Below are positions 34,878 to 47,375 of a stretch of 64,000 bases of DNA, piece by piece. This DNA comes from Pisolithus tinctorius. Lineage: Eukaryota > Basidiomycota > Agaricomycetes > Boletales > Pisolithaceae. The position numbers and the translations under genes are program-made. The stretch is from NCBI GenBank assembly GCA_024663395.1, contig JANFAH010000007.1, positions 1,240,001 through 1,304,000 of the forward strand, read 5' to 3'. The notes beneath the pieces were generated by a model, which did not search any database, was not told where the DNA came from, and saw only the letters and a list, made by a program, of their open reading frames with translations. Within the stretch, counting starts at the first letter, position 1; each line of letters starts with the position of its first letter.

Positions 34878-36294
34878 TCACCGCATCGTCACTGTCATGC
34901 CAGGTGCCAGAGTACTATACTCCATCAAATGCCGCGTCACACCCCAGTTCTGTCTGACAGTTAGCCTCCTTAGCGTACTCCCAGACCTCTTCACAAAATC
35001 CACAAATTCGTCGTGTGGCCATTGGTCGCCCCCACGAGAAACAAACCCGATGTCTAGTTCCTCGAGTGCGGGTGCGGTCAGGGCACCGAGAACAGCGTCC
35101 AGCCCATGTCGGATTACGCGCAACTCAAAACGTTTTAACGTCCTATGATGGATGGGATCCGCGTTCAGCGTGTGCAATACGCATGATACGTTGAGTAGGT
35201 TCAGTGATGTACAAAGAGATAAGAGCTGGAAAAGCACAGTGCTGTTGACCAGGGAGAAGTGGAGGGTGAGTTCTGTCAGCTGGGACCACGGGAGAGAGAT
35301 CCGATCGAGGGAACTGATGTGGAGGGTCGGGCATTGGAGGAAAGCAGTGTGCAGGTATGGTGCAGGGCCGGGAACGCAGACAGTGTAGGTCCTTCCGCGA
35401 TGTGACGTTACACGGAGGCGATTGAGATACGGTGTGGGCGAGACTGTATGAGTGATAGTACTGGAAATGTTGCCGCTATCGAGTAGAGGATTCAGGGCTG
35501 GACCGTGCCACCAGAAATCATGACACCGCATCAGCAGCGGCTGGAGCCAGCTGACAATGTGTTCTTGAGTGACTGGATCTGGACTCTCTAGATCATTCAA
35601 CACACGCATCGCAAGGAGGAGACTCTTTGCTCTTCCAAGCCATGCCTCACACATCGACCGGTATACTTCACTAGTAGCACGACCCACGTGGAGGGTGATG
35701 GAGGTCCACAGTCTTGGCGTCGCCATGGCCACTGCACGCCAATGTCGACAGACCTGAGTCAGGACCATCGGGCTCTCGACGTCGCGCGGCGTGACATATA
35801 TGGGTGCAGTCGGCAGACAGTGGTAGAATATCTCACCGAGTACTTCGGGTGGAATGCGGCGGATCGGTGAAGTAAGTGCCTTGAGGGAGATGGTTGAGCG
35901 ACGAACATGGGACGCACTCTCTTCCAGATGCGTCTGGAGTGCTTCCAGCTTCCAGAGGGCAGATTGCACGATGGAGAGTTGGTACGAAATGTCTATGAGT
36001 TGGTCATCTCTCTGGTGGAGGACCTCGCCGATGTATGCGATGTCGCCGGGGGCTGGAACGAAGTTGGCATTGTCATACTGAGAGTACGGCGTCTCGAGAT
36101 CTCTTAGCTGTACGAGTTAGTCAGACTACTGGGACCAACGAACAAGCCACACGTCAGAACACACCGAAATGATTGGCTGCGCCTGTTTCATTCATGGATG
36201 AGCAAGGATTGCGCCATCGATCGGAAGCACTTACGAGGCACTCGTTCAGTAGCGAGTCTAGTTTTGCCAGTGCGATCATAGGATCGTTGATCAT
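34878..36294 (-). CDS. F-box protein of the expanded agaricomycete type
   Basis: Probable substrate adaptor of an SCF ubiquitin ligase. Two exons (36294-36235, 36107-34878) give 429 residues. A short coiled-coil-like N-terminus (MINDPMIALAKLDSLLNECL; then QRDDQLIDISYQLSIVQSAL) precedes the F-box at about 85-130: SPIRRIPPEVLGEIFYHCLP, then MVLTQVCRHWRAVAMATPRL and WTSITLHV, the standard agaricomycete version. The rest is a Leu-rich, irregular LRR-like solenoid (LTELTLHFSLVNSTVLFQLL, FELRVIRHGLDAVLGALTAP, LRRLTVRQNWGV). This family is greatly expanded and fast-evolving in mushrooms; targets are unknown. The gene marks the left edge of the gene-poor island. Confidence 0.85.
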
Positions 36295-38340
36295 TTGCGT
36301 GTGATACTACGTATCAGCGTTGGAGTTGAACGAGCTGGTAAGTGGCCACACAGTACTTCCCCGGCTGGAACTTGCTTGTCGGCAGTCGGGCGGGTCACGG
36401 CTACTCTCAACGAACAAGGTTCAACTGCTCGTGTTCGGCTCTGACTGCCAATAAGAAGACAACTTCTTTCTGCCCCTCTCGGCGGGGGCATTCAAACTGT
36501 CCTGGACAAGGGCATATTGTTGTCGACTGAACGTGTTACGTATGGTAATTTCAAGGCCCATCAGTACGCCATGTCTCCCAGCGAATTACAGACCAGCAGT
36601 GCTTCCAAAACCATTTCAGAAGACATTGCACACGTTCGCTAACCTAGCCTACAACGAAGTTTGGAGCAAGCTCAGTTAATCAACAGGTTGTATGTACAGG
36701 CGTACGGATGAGGTTCCTATCCTTCTAATTGGAAGCCGTTGAGATCATGTGCCCACACAATCAATAATTATTACCTTAGATACTCCCGACAAGCCCAGAT
36801 CTTTGTATGGGACGGAATTCATGGATTAGAATATCCTTGACAGGGGGCTGCCCCTGTACGCCCAGAAATTCAAGCCTATTGGCTCGGGTGTAATAATTAA
36901 GTGGTTTCCCGAAGCAAAGAGACAGGCGGTCAAAGGGCACGCGATACGTACGGTTGCCCGGTTATTGTAACCGGAATGTGTGCGTTGGTCAAGTCAAATG
37001 TGCGCAGTCAGCTATATCAAAGCTGCTTCTACATATCGTGAATCGATAACATATGCAATGGCAGTTCGTAAGCACTTAATTTTATTCCAAACTTAGCTGC
37101 GTAATAGTGCGTCGAAGAGCCCCCATTGACTCGTATCACGGTCGCCCCCGAAACCATGGACATGGTACGCATGTTCTCGACTCCAAGACCCCTTTGGATT
37201 CACTATCGGAGCTATGTCTGTACCACACGCTTCCTGATTGCGCTTCCTTCGCGAAATCTGATACTCCAGAGATCGAGACTCTGAGGACCAGAGACGGAAC
37301 AGGAAGTGGTTGGGCCTCCGTGGTCAACTCGATGTGGGGCTCCGCATGCACGTCTCATTACATAAACACTGTGAATCACCGACCGCTAGGAATGATGAAA
37401 ATCGACAGTCTAGGCCGCCACACCGTGCAGTGTATTTGCTAGAACGCCGCACCAATCCCTGCACTTGCGCCCTGATATGATGAGCGGCGGTGTTTCCAAT
37501 GTTGGCTGATTGGTTATCATCATTTTGTCGGCGAGAGGTGACCTGCAACATTAATGCGACTCCGCGACTCACCTTTGTCCAATGATTTCAGTTGGGGCGA
37601 GCGCGCTCTTGGCGTTTGGTTTCGGCGATCAATGAAATTGTACGGGGCGTTATAGAGATTCCAAGCCAAACAAATCACCGTGACCAACGTGCTTATATAT
37701 CTTCCTATAGGGGCGAGAGATAATTGAATTCCATTACATATACTCTCTTACGCTCAAAGCCAATATCTACAAGAGCGTATCTCTGGCTACACCAACTCCG
37801 AGATATATAAATTCAGTAATTGCCAGTATACCATAATACGGATTTGACTTGTTCTTATCGAGCTGTCGTTTTTCTGATCGCGAAGTTCCTGGTATTCCAA
37901 GGTACATTCCATATCTTTCCTTATCCGAAATCCCCTGTAAACCAATTGCCTTTCGTCTGGTCGACCGACCTATTTATGTCCCGCCCTCGCCTCAATGGGC
38001 ATGATGAGTGGAGCGCGATAAGCTACCTCGATCGTCTCCCGGGCCTGACGCAATGTACATATCTCTCGCACGCTGGGCATTGACTATGGCGGTGCTAGGC
38101 CGCTCCGCCTTCGCGGATCGAAGTACAAAAACGTTCCACTATCGATTGATAGCCACTGGCCAGTCAAATGCGACATGTTCCGTGTTCATCTCCTCGTGTT
38201 CGTGGGGTCAGTGGGGCAGGGCTAAAGTTGCCTTGATGCAGAAAAGACCCCAAACGGAGCCGCGCGCAGCATCGACCATCAGAAAGCCAGTGGTTAAAGT
38301 TCGTGCTTCCGCCACCAAACGCTGTCAGGGGAAAACGTTT

Positions 38341-38793
38341 TCAAAACAACCAATAACGAGAGCGAGCGCCCACTTCAAGTACAAGGTTGCGTTTTGTATG
38401 CCTGGCCTCGACCATCCGGCACGCCACACCCGAGTCCGCGTTATCCATACACCACCTCGAGCAGTGATCTGAACCTGTGTTCGGCGGTATTCTACCCGGG
38501 CAGGCCCCAAACGCATCATGAGACAATGCTACCGCGGTTGTGTCTCGTCTTACAGGTTGTGCCGAGAACGGTAAACCGCAGTGTGTACCATCAAGATGTG
38601 GGTTGCAGTTAATCGTGCCTATCGCAACTTCGGTGGAACTCCACAATGTTGCAGGAGAAGGCAAGTATAGCCCATCTAAAAGCACGAGCTCCGGAAGTTT
38701 TTGGAACAATGGCATTGGTGATATGGTATGTGGGTGACTTACTACTGTTCCGAGCAGAGCCATCATAACTACGATTGGTCGATTCAGCCTCAT
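38341..38793 (-). CDS. Weak candidate small secreted cysteine-containing protein
   Basis: A single open frame that starts MRLNRPIVVMMALLGTVVSH, which resembles a signal peptide with cleavage near residue 19. It runs about 150 codons with seven cysteines (for example INCNPHLDGTHCGLPF, DHCSRWCMDNADSGVACRM). No family recognised. Against it: the opposite strand at 38540-38737 also reads as a plausible exon between an AG acceptor and a GTATGT donor, and a GTAAGT lies just after the signal-like part. Treat as hypothetical. Confidence 0.2.
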   Translation of the reverse strand: MRLNRPIVVMMALLGTVVSHPHTISPMPLFQKLPELVLLDGLYLPSPATLWSSTEVAIGTINCNPHLDGTHCGLPFSAQPVRRDTTAVALSHDAFGACPGRIPPNTGSDHCSRWCMDNADSGVACRMVEARHTKRNLVLEVGARSRYWLF

Positions 38794-41700
38794 TGCTGTC
38801 CAATGAATCCCAGGTCCATCCATAATGTGACGTCCAACTTCATATCCATCCGCAGTTCCCACTTGGTGGTAAGATTACTCAACGTGAAGCTGACGTCTTC
38901 GATGTTCGTCCTCTTCGATCACAAACTCGGCCCCGAACTCCCCTTGCGTGACGCCCGACCTATCTTCCCTAAGCTCTTCCGAACTACCCTCCGGTTGCGC
39001 GTGTGCCGGGCATCCCAAAAACCCTGCCAGAGCCATGGTCACGGTTCATTATTCGCTCCCATCCTTCATCTGCAGCGAAGCGAATAACAAGTAGACTCTC
39101 ATTGTCAAGTACTTCCTACGCTCTAACCTGTTCTAACCCACTACACCGCCACTCGGAAGCAACTCCCGCGACTGGTGAATTTCTCTGCAATATGTGATTA
39201 AGATATATGTAGTACGTTACAGGTGCTTCCATTGGCTGATACCATATGGCTGCCCATGTGATTGGAAGAAGCGTTTTTCCGATGTGCTCGCTGCGGCGGG
39301 ACTGTTGGCGGCAATGTTCTGCACCCCAGAACCCAGGTGGGAAACTGACGACCGACATAGAGGCCCTTCCCTACTCCCAAGCTCCGCTGATCTATTCCAT
39401 CGTATCTAAGTACGCCAACTGTACTGATAGGGCCTAATCAAGCAAGTTCGGGCAACCATGTACTGTATCTACTCTTCGTTTGTACCCCGCATCGCGCCTA
39501 CTTTTCGGCGTCCAAACCACCATAGCCACATTACACGTCGGCGCCCATCAATGTTCAGCCTTGTCCAGGGTCACAGTGTTTCCCGTACCCCCGTTTCATC
39601 TGTGACCAATCAACCAAAGTGCTGTGTTATCATATACCATTTGTATGGATCCCGGATTCCGGTGGTAGCGGACTACCGGTACAATCCATTCACCAAGTAA
39701 GTGAAGCGAGGATCATTCCACGAGTCTCGACTGGAACTGTGGCGGCTAGCGTCTTCCGTGTAAGATTTGGGGTGCTCATACGTACCCACCACCCCCCGGC
39801 TTCAAGGGGGAAATATTGATTGAGTTATATGAATTGGAGTCTGTAGGGTGAGGAACACAAGGTACGTTCTTGGACTTCTTGCCGCGGAGTTTTTGTTGGC
39901 AAGGCGAAACCTGCGCGAAGAGAAGCCAGTAGTTCTTTCCCCTCAACAATTTGCCAGCGCGATCCTGAAAAGTCACTACGACAACAGCTCGAGACAAGCA
40001 CTGTACCAGACTGTACCCTGTAGCCGTTGACGACGGTGTCGGTAGCATATTAAATGCCACCTTGTGCAGTACATATATTCTGGATGAGTGCGATGACGAC
40101 GGTTGATTCTCTGCTCTGTTCCTAGAAGGTTGTCTGCGTACCCCTGTACCCATAACCACGCTATATGGCGACAACATATACATGCTTACCCCTGATCCGC
40201 CCTTGTTCCGCGCAATCGCATTAGAGGTGTTCCTGACCGTCAGTGCCTAGGAATCTGCAAAATCAGCTCGACCTGCATTTGGCTGCCTGAATCTTGAAAC
40301 CATCGCACTGAAACCTGTCCCTGCATGGCCGCCACGGTCTGATGAATCATCGCTGGTCGTACTAATAACCTCGTGACACCTTTCAATCCCCGGGTGACGG
40401 TAAGTAACCCATTGAAATGAATGAAATGAAAACCATGTGTACGCCACAGCACGCTTAGCATGAACAAAGAATACGCTAGCAAAGAATAAATGTCCCCTCT
40501 GTCCGCTGCGCCTCCGTTATTGTCTCCTCATTAATGTTCGAACTTGTCATTCAAACTACCATGCACTATCTCCTAGCCGGTTACCACACCGACGCCTTGC
40601 GGAATTCATTCATACAATGTTTGAATTATATATCTCTGGTCTTGTCAAGTTCATTGTTGCTGCTCGTTTCTCGCTCGAATGTCGGCTTATCTGCCGGCCG
40701 CGCTAGGTTCAATTCGCCAAGATTCCGGACCGCATATTAATTATACAGCTTGGCCGGACGGGTTGCCCGGGAACCGGAGATCTAGGACAATGACCGCTGT
40801 CGTGCGTGTTTCGAGTAAGTTCCGGGCACTGCCAACCATGCGTGCCCTCCAACCCAACTGACGCGTGTGCGGAAAAGCGATGGCGGGAGGCCGTAGTTAC
40901 CAAGCCTGCTAGGAACGAGATTGTCTTGGCGCGTCCCGGAGTCAGACCACGAGGGCGAACCAGTGATTGATAAAAGATTTTCCAGAGATTTTCCAATATA
41001 TCGATAACGCATAACTACGGTAAAACGTGTGGATTCCGGGCCTCGAAGGGGGGGGCTCCGGATACTTGACTTGGCACGTGCGTAGAAATTGTCTTTGGGC
41101 AGGGGACACAGGATTAGACACGTGCCCACAGTCTAATACCGATCGTGGTCGTTCGCATGCCCGTTTTCTTGTCACAATCTGAGGCCATCCTCGGAGTCGC
41201 ATAACAACTTGTACGGCAAGATCTTGCAATGCCGACCTCGGCTGGTGGCCCGAACGTGATTTAAACCAGTCCGTCGCGCTTAGATCTCCGAGGAGGTGAG
41301 GCATTAAGTCTGTATTACTATGCGGATCGGACGGTGGTTACAAAAAAGATGCATGTGCGTCGGGTCGTGCGAGGTGCAAACAAGATGCTGTGTGATGGAA
41401 ACCAAAAGAACGCTCAAGATGGTGTGATGAGATACGAATAGTAACTTAAATGCCGGCTCGGCAACGATCGCCGAAGGTTAATGATAACAACGGGACATGT
41501 AGCAAGTGTGTAAGTGACAAAGAGACAAAGAGACAAGGGAAAAATGTGCAGCAATCAGGGGGATCCAGCCCATGGATGCACAGACAACCATAATAACCCA
41601 ACTACGAAAAGTCTTGATCGATATAGGTGTTCATAACAAATGCAGCGATGACTCTGATCGAGCAGCTCCGACTCGGTAAAGCTGTGCAATCGTCGTGGAT

Positions 41701-41953
41701 ACGTCCCTCCGAGGATAGGAGAGTGGAGTGCCTCGAGTTGTGATAGACAGATACGGATGTGCATGAGGTTTAACCACTTAGGGTGTATCGGGGTAGTCTG
41801 AGCGGCACTGCATCCGTCCATAGTGATGTGGTAGCAGCCGGATCGGGCAGTGCACGTCAGGTGCGCGCACACGATGAGGTGATCGCCGAGACCATCATCG
41901 GCGACCGAGGTACTGCCAGTAGAGCGAGTTTGGTGGCTGGTGGTAAGATGTGA

Positions 41954-42379
41954 TCAATGAACGGAACAAACGCGGATATCGCGTGGACATACGGCAGTGT
42001 TCACTGTCGAGTGATCTAATGGCACAAATGAGGGAGGAGCGTCAGAGAGATGGACACGGATGCACGTACGAGGTCTGATGCACTCCCATACGTCGACGCC
42101 GCCTTCTGGTCTCCATGTGCAACACTGTGAGTACAAGGACCAGTAGTCATTGGGGACCCATATCTTCGTGGCGGCAGAGATTGCGGGGCGACGCATGCTG
42201 GTGGTAGTGGAGTTCATTGGGGAAGATGGGAAGGACGTGGCGGGGGATGGGTTGGGGGGTATAAAAGCGGGAGGACGAGGAGGGGAAGGGCATGAATTTA
42301 TAATCATGGCCTGCCGATTTCGAGAGAAGAAAGGAATATTGTTAAGTTTTGTGTGACAGGCTGAAAGGGGAGCTGACAT
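41954..42379 (-). CDS. Weak candidate open frame, Pro/Ser-rich then Trp/Cys-containing
   Basis: Open frame of 141 codons on the minus strand. The second half reads KIWVPNDYWSLYSQCCTWRP and GGVDVWECIRPRTCIRVHLS, less random in composition than most of the island. A further open frame follows downstream on the same strand (41555-41872). No family, splice joining or promoter could be established. Confidence 0.15.
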   Translation of the reverse strand: MSAPLSACHTKLNNIPFFSRNRQAMIINSCPSPPRPPAFIPPNPSPATSFPSSPMNSTTTSMRRPAISAATKIWVPNDYWSLYSQCCTWRPEGGVDVWECIRPRTCIRVHLSDAPPSFVPLDHSTVNTAVCPRDIRVCSVH

Positions 42380-45300
42380 CAGCCAATCCCATCATGCCGT
42401 GACAACAGATCTGAGATCCCATGGCCACCGATTGGGCCAATGCGACCCCCCTCGTTGGCCAGGGTGATGTGGTGGTACACGACCCCACATTGCCCTTTAC
42501 CTATTCGAGGGAGATTTCCGCTCGATTCCACCCAAGTTTTGTGGGAAAAACAAGTTACAAGCCGATCATCTTCTCCCCTTTCACAGAAACCGCGGCCCAC
42601 CGTCCTGGTCAGTCATATGTACGTCATTCCTACCTCCTCCACTCACTTTGAGTTCCACCATAACCTATGACCACCAACGTTTTATGATAGCCGGGCGGTC
42701 TAAGTCTAGGCTGTGGAACAAGGCACGTATGCTATCACAACTGACTCATCCATTGGATATATTTCTGCAGCGTTAATATGTTGAAGGGATGCGGAGATAA
42801 GCTTAAACAACTTTCCTGCCTTGGAATCGAACTTTGAAGGTCTGACGTTTCATCGTTTCAGCTCGCCCCAAGTACCCTTCTGCCATCGATTTACAAGAAG
42901 GCCCAACCCATGTCCGAGCCGTCCGACACCCGCCGCACTCGACGTAAAGTTTCATATCAGGAAGCCGGCCCACTGTCATCGTTAGCTAACCTTTCAAACG
43001 TCCATTGTCCCTCGGCATGCTCACATCTCATTTGGTGCGAATCACCCGGTGTTGCGTACAGGCACATGTCCTTGGTCGTGTAATTCTGTACGGACACGCA
43101 GTCAAATGACGAAAAGGGCAGCCTTTCAATTCCAGAATGGTTCGTGTGGTCTATTTGCGTCCTAAGCCCGAGCCACCTGTGCGTCGGCACCCGTCACGCG
43201 GTGCCCCACCACACGTTGTTGCTGTATACGAGCGTCTTGCCTCCCGATGGTGCTGTGTATCTGTCACTCATTACGAGTGAAGGGGGTGCCGGTGGTGCCA
43301 TGCCATGCCGTTCCAACTTGTGTGTGCACGCTATACTTTCGATTTGCCAACTAACCTATCATGGAACGTGAGATCAGAAATACGTCTTTGGGTCATCCCC
43401 TTCTAGAAGTGTCCTCCAGTGACAGGCCCTCACGTGGAAAAAGTCTATGTCCCAAGGTATGTTATTGCGAGTCGCAAAACCCATTCCGCCGCACTTGGTA
43501 GTTGGCAGTAAGGCAGAGTAAACCTTGGCGCGTCTGGCGTCAACAAACCAACACTCTAGGCCAGACCGGCACTTCCATAACCATCCTTCCCGTAATTCTG
43601 GCCCTGTTCACAGACGAGCTACATTCGTCAAACATACCACGCGTCCACACCGCTGTGCATGGGTATATATATATCTCAGAACACGCCGATGTATAGAACC
43701 ACGCAGCCGAGGGGAAATGTGGGCCAGATATTTCGTAGCTCGCATGCCCACCTATTCCATCTTTCCTTCCCATCCTGCTACACACACTACACTCCCAGTT
43801 ATTCCCTCAGAAAATTATCTCTTACTCCCATCGCACTATCATCCATGCTCCAATGCCACAAACGCTTTAGGAGGGATGGCAGCAAGTTGAAGGTGGGGTG
43901 CCATTTATACTGAAGTTGTCTACTTCCTTTTTTTGTCTATCCTTCCTTTCGCCAGACAAATTGGTCGTCGTCAGGTTCCTGAATCCGCAGCTTCGGGGTC
44001 CTGTCCCATATGCTGGTAAGTGTGTACTATACTCTACTACCCCTGGAAAGCTACAACCTTTGTATCATATGTCTCAATGGATCATGGATGTCATCACGCC
44101 CGTGGCCTTGTTGTAACCCGACAATTGATAGAGAAAGAGAAAGACAAAGGAGATAGAACAGCCTCCTACTAGCCGAGGGAGTTCTGAAGCCGAAGGTAGC
44201 TTAGCCGAAAGGCATACGGCGTAACACCCAGTCTAGGAGGGGGAATGTGCCATGCGTCAGCAGACCCGCTCAGAAGGGAAGACACGAATCCAAAAGGCAA
44301 CCGAAAAAAAGACCAGAACCGGGCATCTGCGTTGCGAAGCCAGAGCTATGCCATTGCATGTTCGTACCCCAGTTCCTGGATCTCCCCATCTGAGAAATGG
44401 GGAAGGCGCGGCGCGCGCCTAAATCTCATGTCCTGGTTGCATTTCTACATTCAGAGGATAGCGTGTCCACACGCTATTGGGGTTGCATTGGTCAGGAAAG
44501 GATCATGCAAGATATGGATATATATCGCGGCTGCGGCGCCGGACAGGGTAATATGTAACTTCTCTCTTACCAACAGGTTTGGTAGACCGCGCCCTCTTCC
44601 CATTCTACCCTTCTTCGCCTTGCGCGCTGCTCTGCCTAGTTCGAAGTACAGCACACCGCAGCATTTGATCCGAGACCATGGCTTGAAGTGGTGGGAAGTA
44701 TGGCCGGCTGGTTGAACGCACCAACCTGACCTCGTTCAATAATGAGTCGCCGTGCCTCAGTACCTGGTATCGAGGAAGTCTAGGCATACACATACCCAGG
44801 AGACCTGGTTGGGAGGCAAAACCTGTGAAAGATGGCAGGCGTGTCGACAACGTAGCAACGGTTTCGAGACCACTAAGTGCGTGCATCGCAACTTGAAACC
44901 TGACACGATTCACTCGTTTACTCGTTTGACATTGCAGATTATAAGTGGATCGACGAGTACCCTCCAACGGCCAGCAGGCCAAGTCAACTCTGTGAGTGGG
45001 TGCGACAACTGACAACTTGCATGACGAGATGGCAGCAGCGGCAACAACTCGCTTATTTGAAGCCGAGGACTCCGACTCATGGCCAACGCTTGCGATGTAT
45101 CTATCGCCCGCGGACGGTTTGCGTTATGTGAACAAGTACGTGGTCAAGTTCACTTTGTGCTGGTCATCTGTCTCTGAAGACCACGCTTGGAGGACCACAG
45201 CAGTGTCAACAAAGGAGACTCATATGACTAACCTGTAAAGGCATGGTAGCGGGAGCGGTCATTCCCTTGTCGGATTTGGCCCTGCCCGAGTACGCCTTGT

Positions 45301-47375
45301 AGTTTGATGCGAAAGAAGAGAAGGCTGATGGATAGCACTTCTCCCCTGCCGCACAGATACAACGAATTGTACATTCGTGAGACGCCATTCGAAGCTGGGG
45401 GATCCGAGCAGTGTCATTTACCGTTTGTCTGCCGTATAAAGTGGTTACCTGTCTACATATTAAGAGAAGTCCCTGGCAGAATTCTCAAGACTGCCTGGCG
45501 GCCCCACGAACAGGTACATAGGCTGCGAGATGCTGCGTCTACCGTACCTTCATGAAAAAATGTCATGTTTGGTTCGTACTTTAACGGAATAGCGCAACGA
45601 AGTTGTCTTGCCTATGCACGACACAGGCTTCTCAACCCCTTGTGGCGGGGAAGTATATCTCGTCCAGGCGCTATGCGTGGTTGGACTAGACCCGGTCCGA
45701 GCGGGTGGGTCCAGTGTTTTTGAGATACCAGCAGTCTTTTAATCGCTCACTTCGTACAAGTAAATGACTTTCATTTTCGTAATCCCCGGCGAGTCCAGTT
45801 CTCCGGATCGAGTGATCATCGAAGGAGGGCGTCGTTCGATTGCGCTCTGTCATGAATCGTGTATATTATCACCGGCACCCTCGATCATGTCACACCCGCA
45901 CGTGGCGGACAAACATGACTGTGATGTGACAATGTGAAGGTCTGAGAGGGTCAGTCTAGACCTCGGTTTCCGGAATCGCTCTGCTTGGTCTCGCGGAAAG
46001 GACTTGGTGCTTACTGACAAAGAGTCACCCCTCCAGCCAGTGTCGACTATAATAATCATCGGCCGGTTCATAACTCTGAATATCCGACCCCAACTCTAAA
46101 CATTGCTCGCTTGCTCGGACCTTGCAACGCACACCGTGCGCACCACTTGGGCAACCCACTTTATTGCCGTTCCTTTGAGCCATAGTATCAAAGAAGTTCT
46201 AGTTGGTTCTAAGGTCTCACAGAACTGAACGCCTCAGGTATTTGCCCACATCGATGGCAGAATGTCGTCCTAAATTTATATAAAAAAATCTTTGTCTTGC
46301 TGTGTGGCAGGTCACGACTCCTTCGTACCTAGCAGTCGTCTTGGAAATAATCAAGCTGCGTTCTGCGGCCGCTCATTCTGTTGCTTCACGTCAGGCGTGC
46401 AGTGTCGCGAAAATGATCAACCGGACATTCGTATGTTTTTTTTTCTTTCTTTCTCGTCATGACTCTGTTTTACCTCATTTTCTGCCAAATCATATGTACG
46501 CGTACGCGTACCTGTGCATGCGATGAACACAACTCATTAAACCACGAGTAGTTAATGAGATTAGGCGTGCTGACCCTTCTTGGCGGCGGGAGCTTTCTAA
46601 TGGTAAAGCGCATTTTGACGGAAAGGAGGAGGCAACGGTACGAAATGGTGGATCATTCAAAGGCAGAATAAGCGCGTATCTAATAGGTGGCATGTTCTCC
46701 ATGGATGAATAAATTTATGGGAGCACGAAACCACCATACAAATCGGACTGGAACGAAATGTTGACGAGTTGGATGGTGATTGATCAAGAAACTAGCAGTG
46801 CTGCAGCCGTTAGCATCTTGGGTGCGTTGCAGCTCTTTCATTGGTCTGTGTGACTGCTACGTTGGACAGTGCCGTTAATGGCCTACTACAGTGCCATCCG
46901 ACGGACATGATATGATGGAATCCCCACCTTCAACCTTCTGGCTTCTGATGAAGGCCCTCCCGATTTTGGAAGCTTCCACCCAGAGATGCGCTGAAGTGGG
47001 TTCATCTTATCTCATCCGAGCTCAGCGCTCTGCGCAGCTTCGGCTTGGTTCTTTGATCAAGGTTAGGTTACATATTACCGGAAAACAAAAATCTGGGGTC
47101 CAAAGCTTGTTACAACACTGTCAAGGTTTGAGGTATAGTCCATGGTGAGATTTTGGGTTGTTTATGAACGGTGACACATTATTATTCTCCATGTGGTGAC
47201 TGGCCGACCGGCAGGGTCAACTCTTCCCTGATTACGCCCGCCGGGCTGCTAGGTATGTATCGTCATGTCGCAATTGAAGTGATGCATGAGCATGTGGTAA
47301 ATCTAGCTTAGTCAGAGTAGAACTTGGTAAATGTAACCGTTGATAGTGAAGTGGCTGTGCTCGTTTTTGCAGGCC

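Larger units (their letters stand above)
36295..47375. other. 11 kb gene-poor island
   Basis: I found no exon set with a recognisable product in either strand across this stretch, in contrast to the gene density on both sides. Open frames are mostly 60-150 codons, frequently overlapping on opposite strands, and end at random. No terminal repeats, reverse transcriptase, transposase, tRNA or rRNA motifs were recognised. Minor low-complexity spots: GACAAAGA repeats near 41515-41538, a TATATATAT run near 43668, a T/C tract near 46437-46460, and an isolated TATAAAAG at about 42260. Two weak candidates are listed separately. The last 250 bp may hold spliced PWP2 leader sequence (GCTAGGTATGT donor near 47250, TTTTTGCAG acceptor just before the PWP2 ATG). 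Unannotated lncRNA or a decayed, unrecognisable element cannot be excluded. Confidence 0.5.

Noticed and set aside
42255..42275. TATAAAAG on the plus strand in the gene-poor island
   Set aside because: No coding region follows at promoter distance on that strand.
44245..45015. Open frames of 136-156 codons on both strands
   Set aside because: They overlap in opposite directions, have no motif and no splice support; typical chance frames at this base composition.
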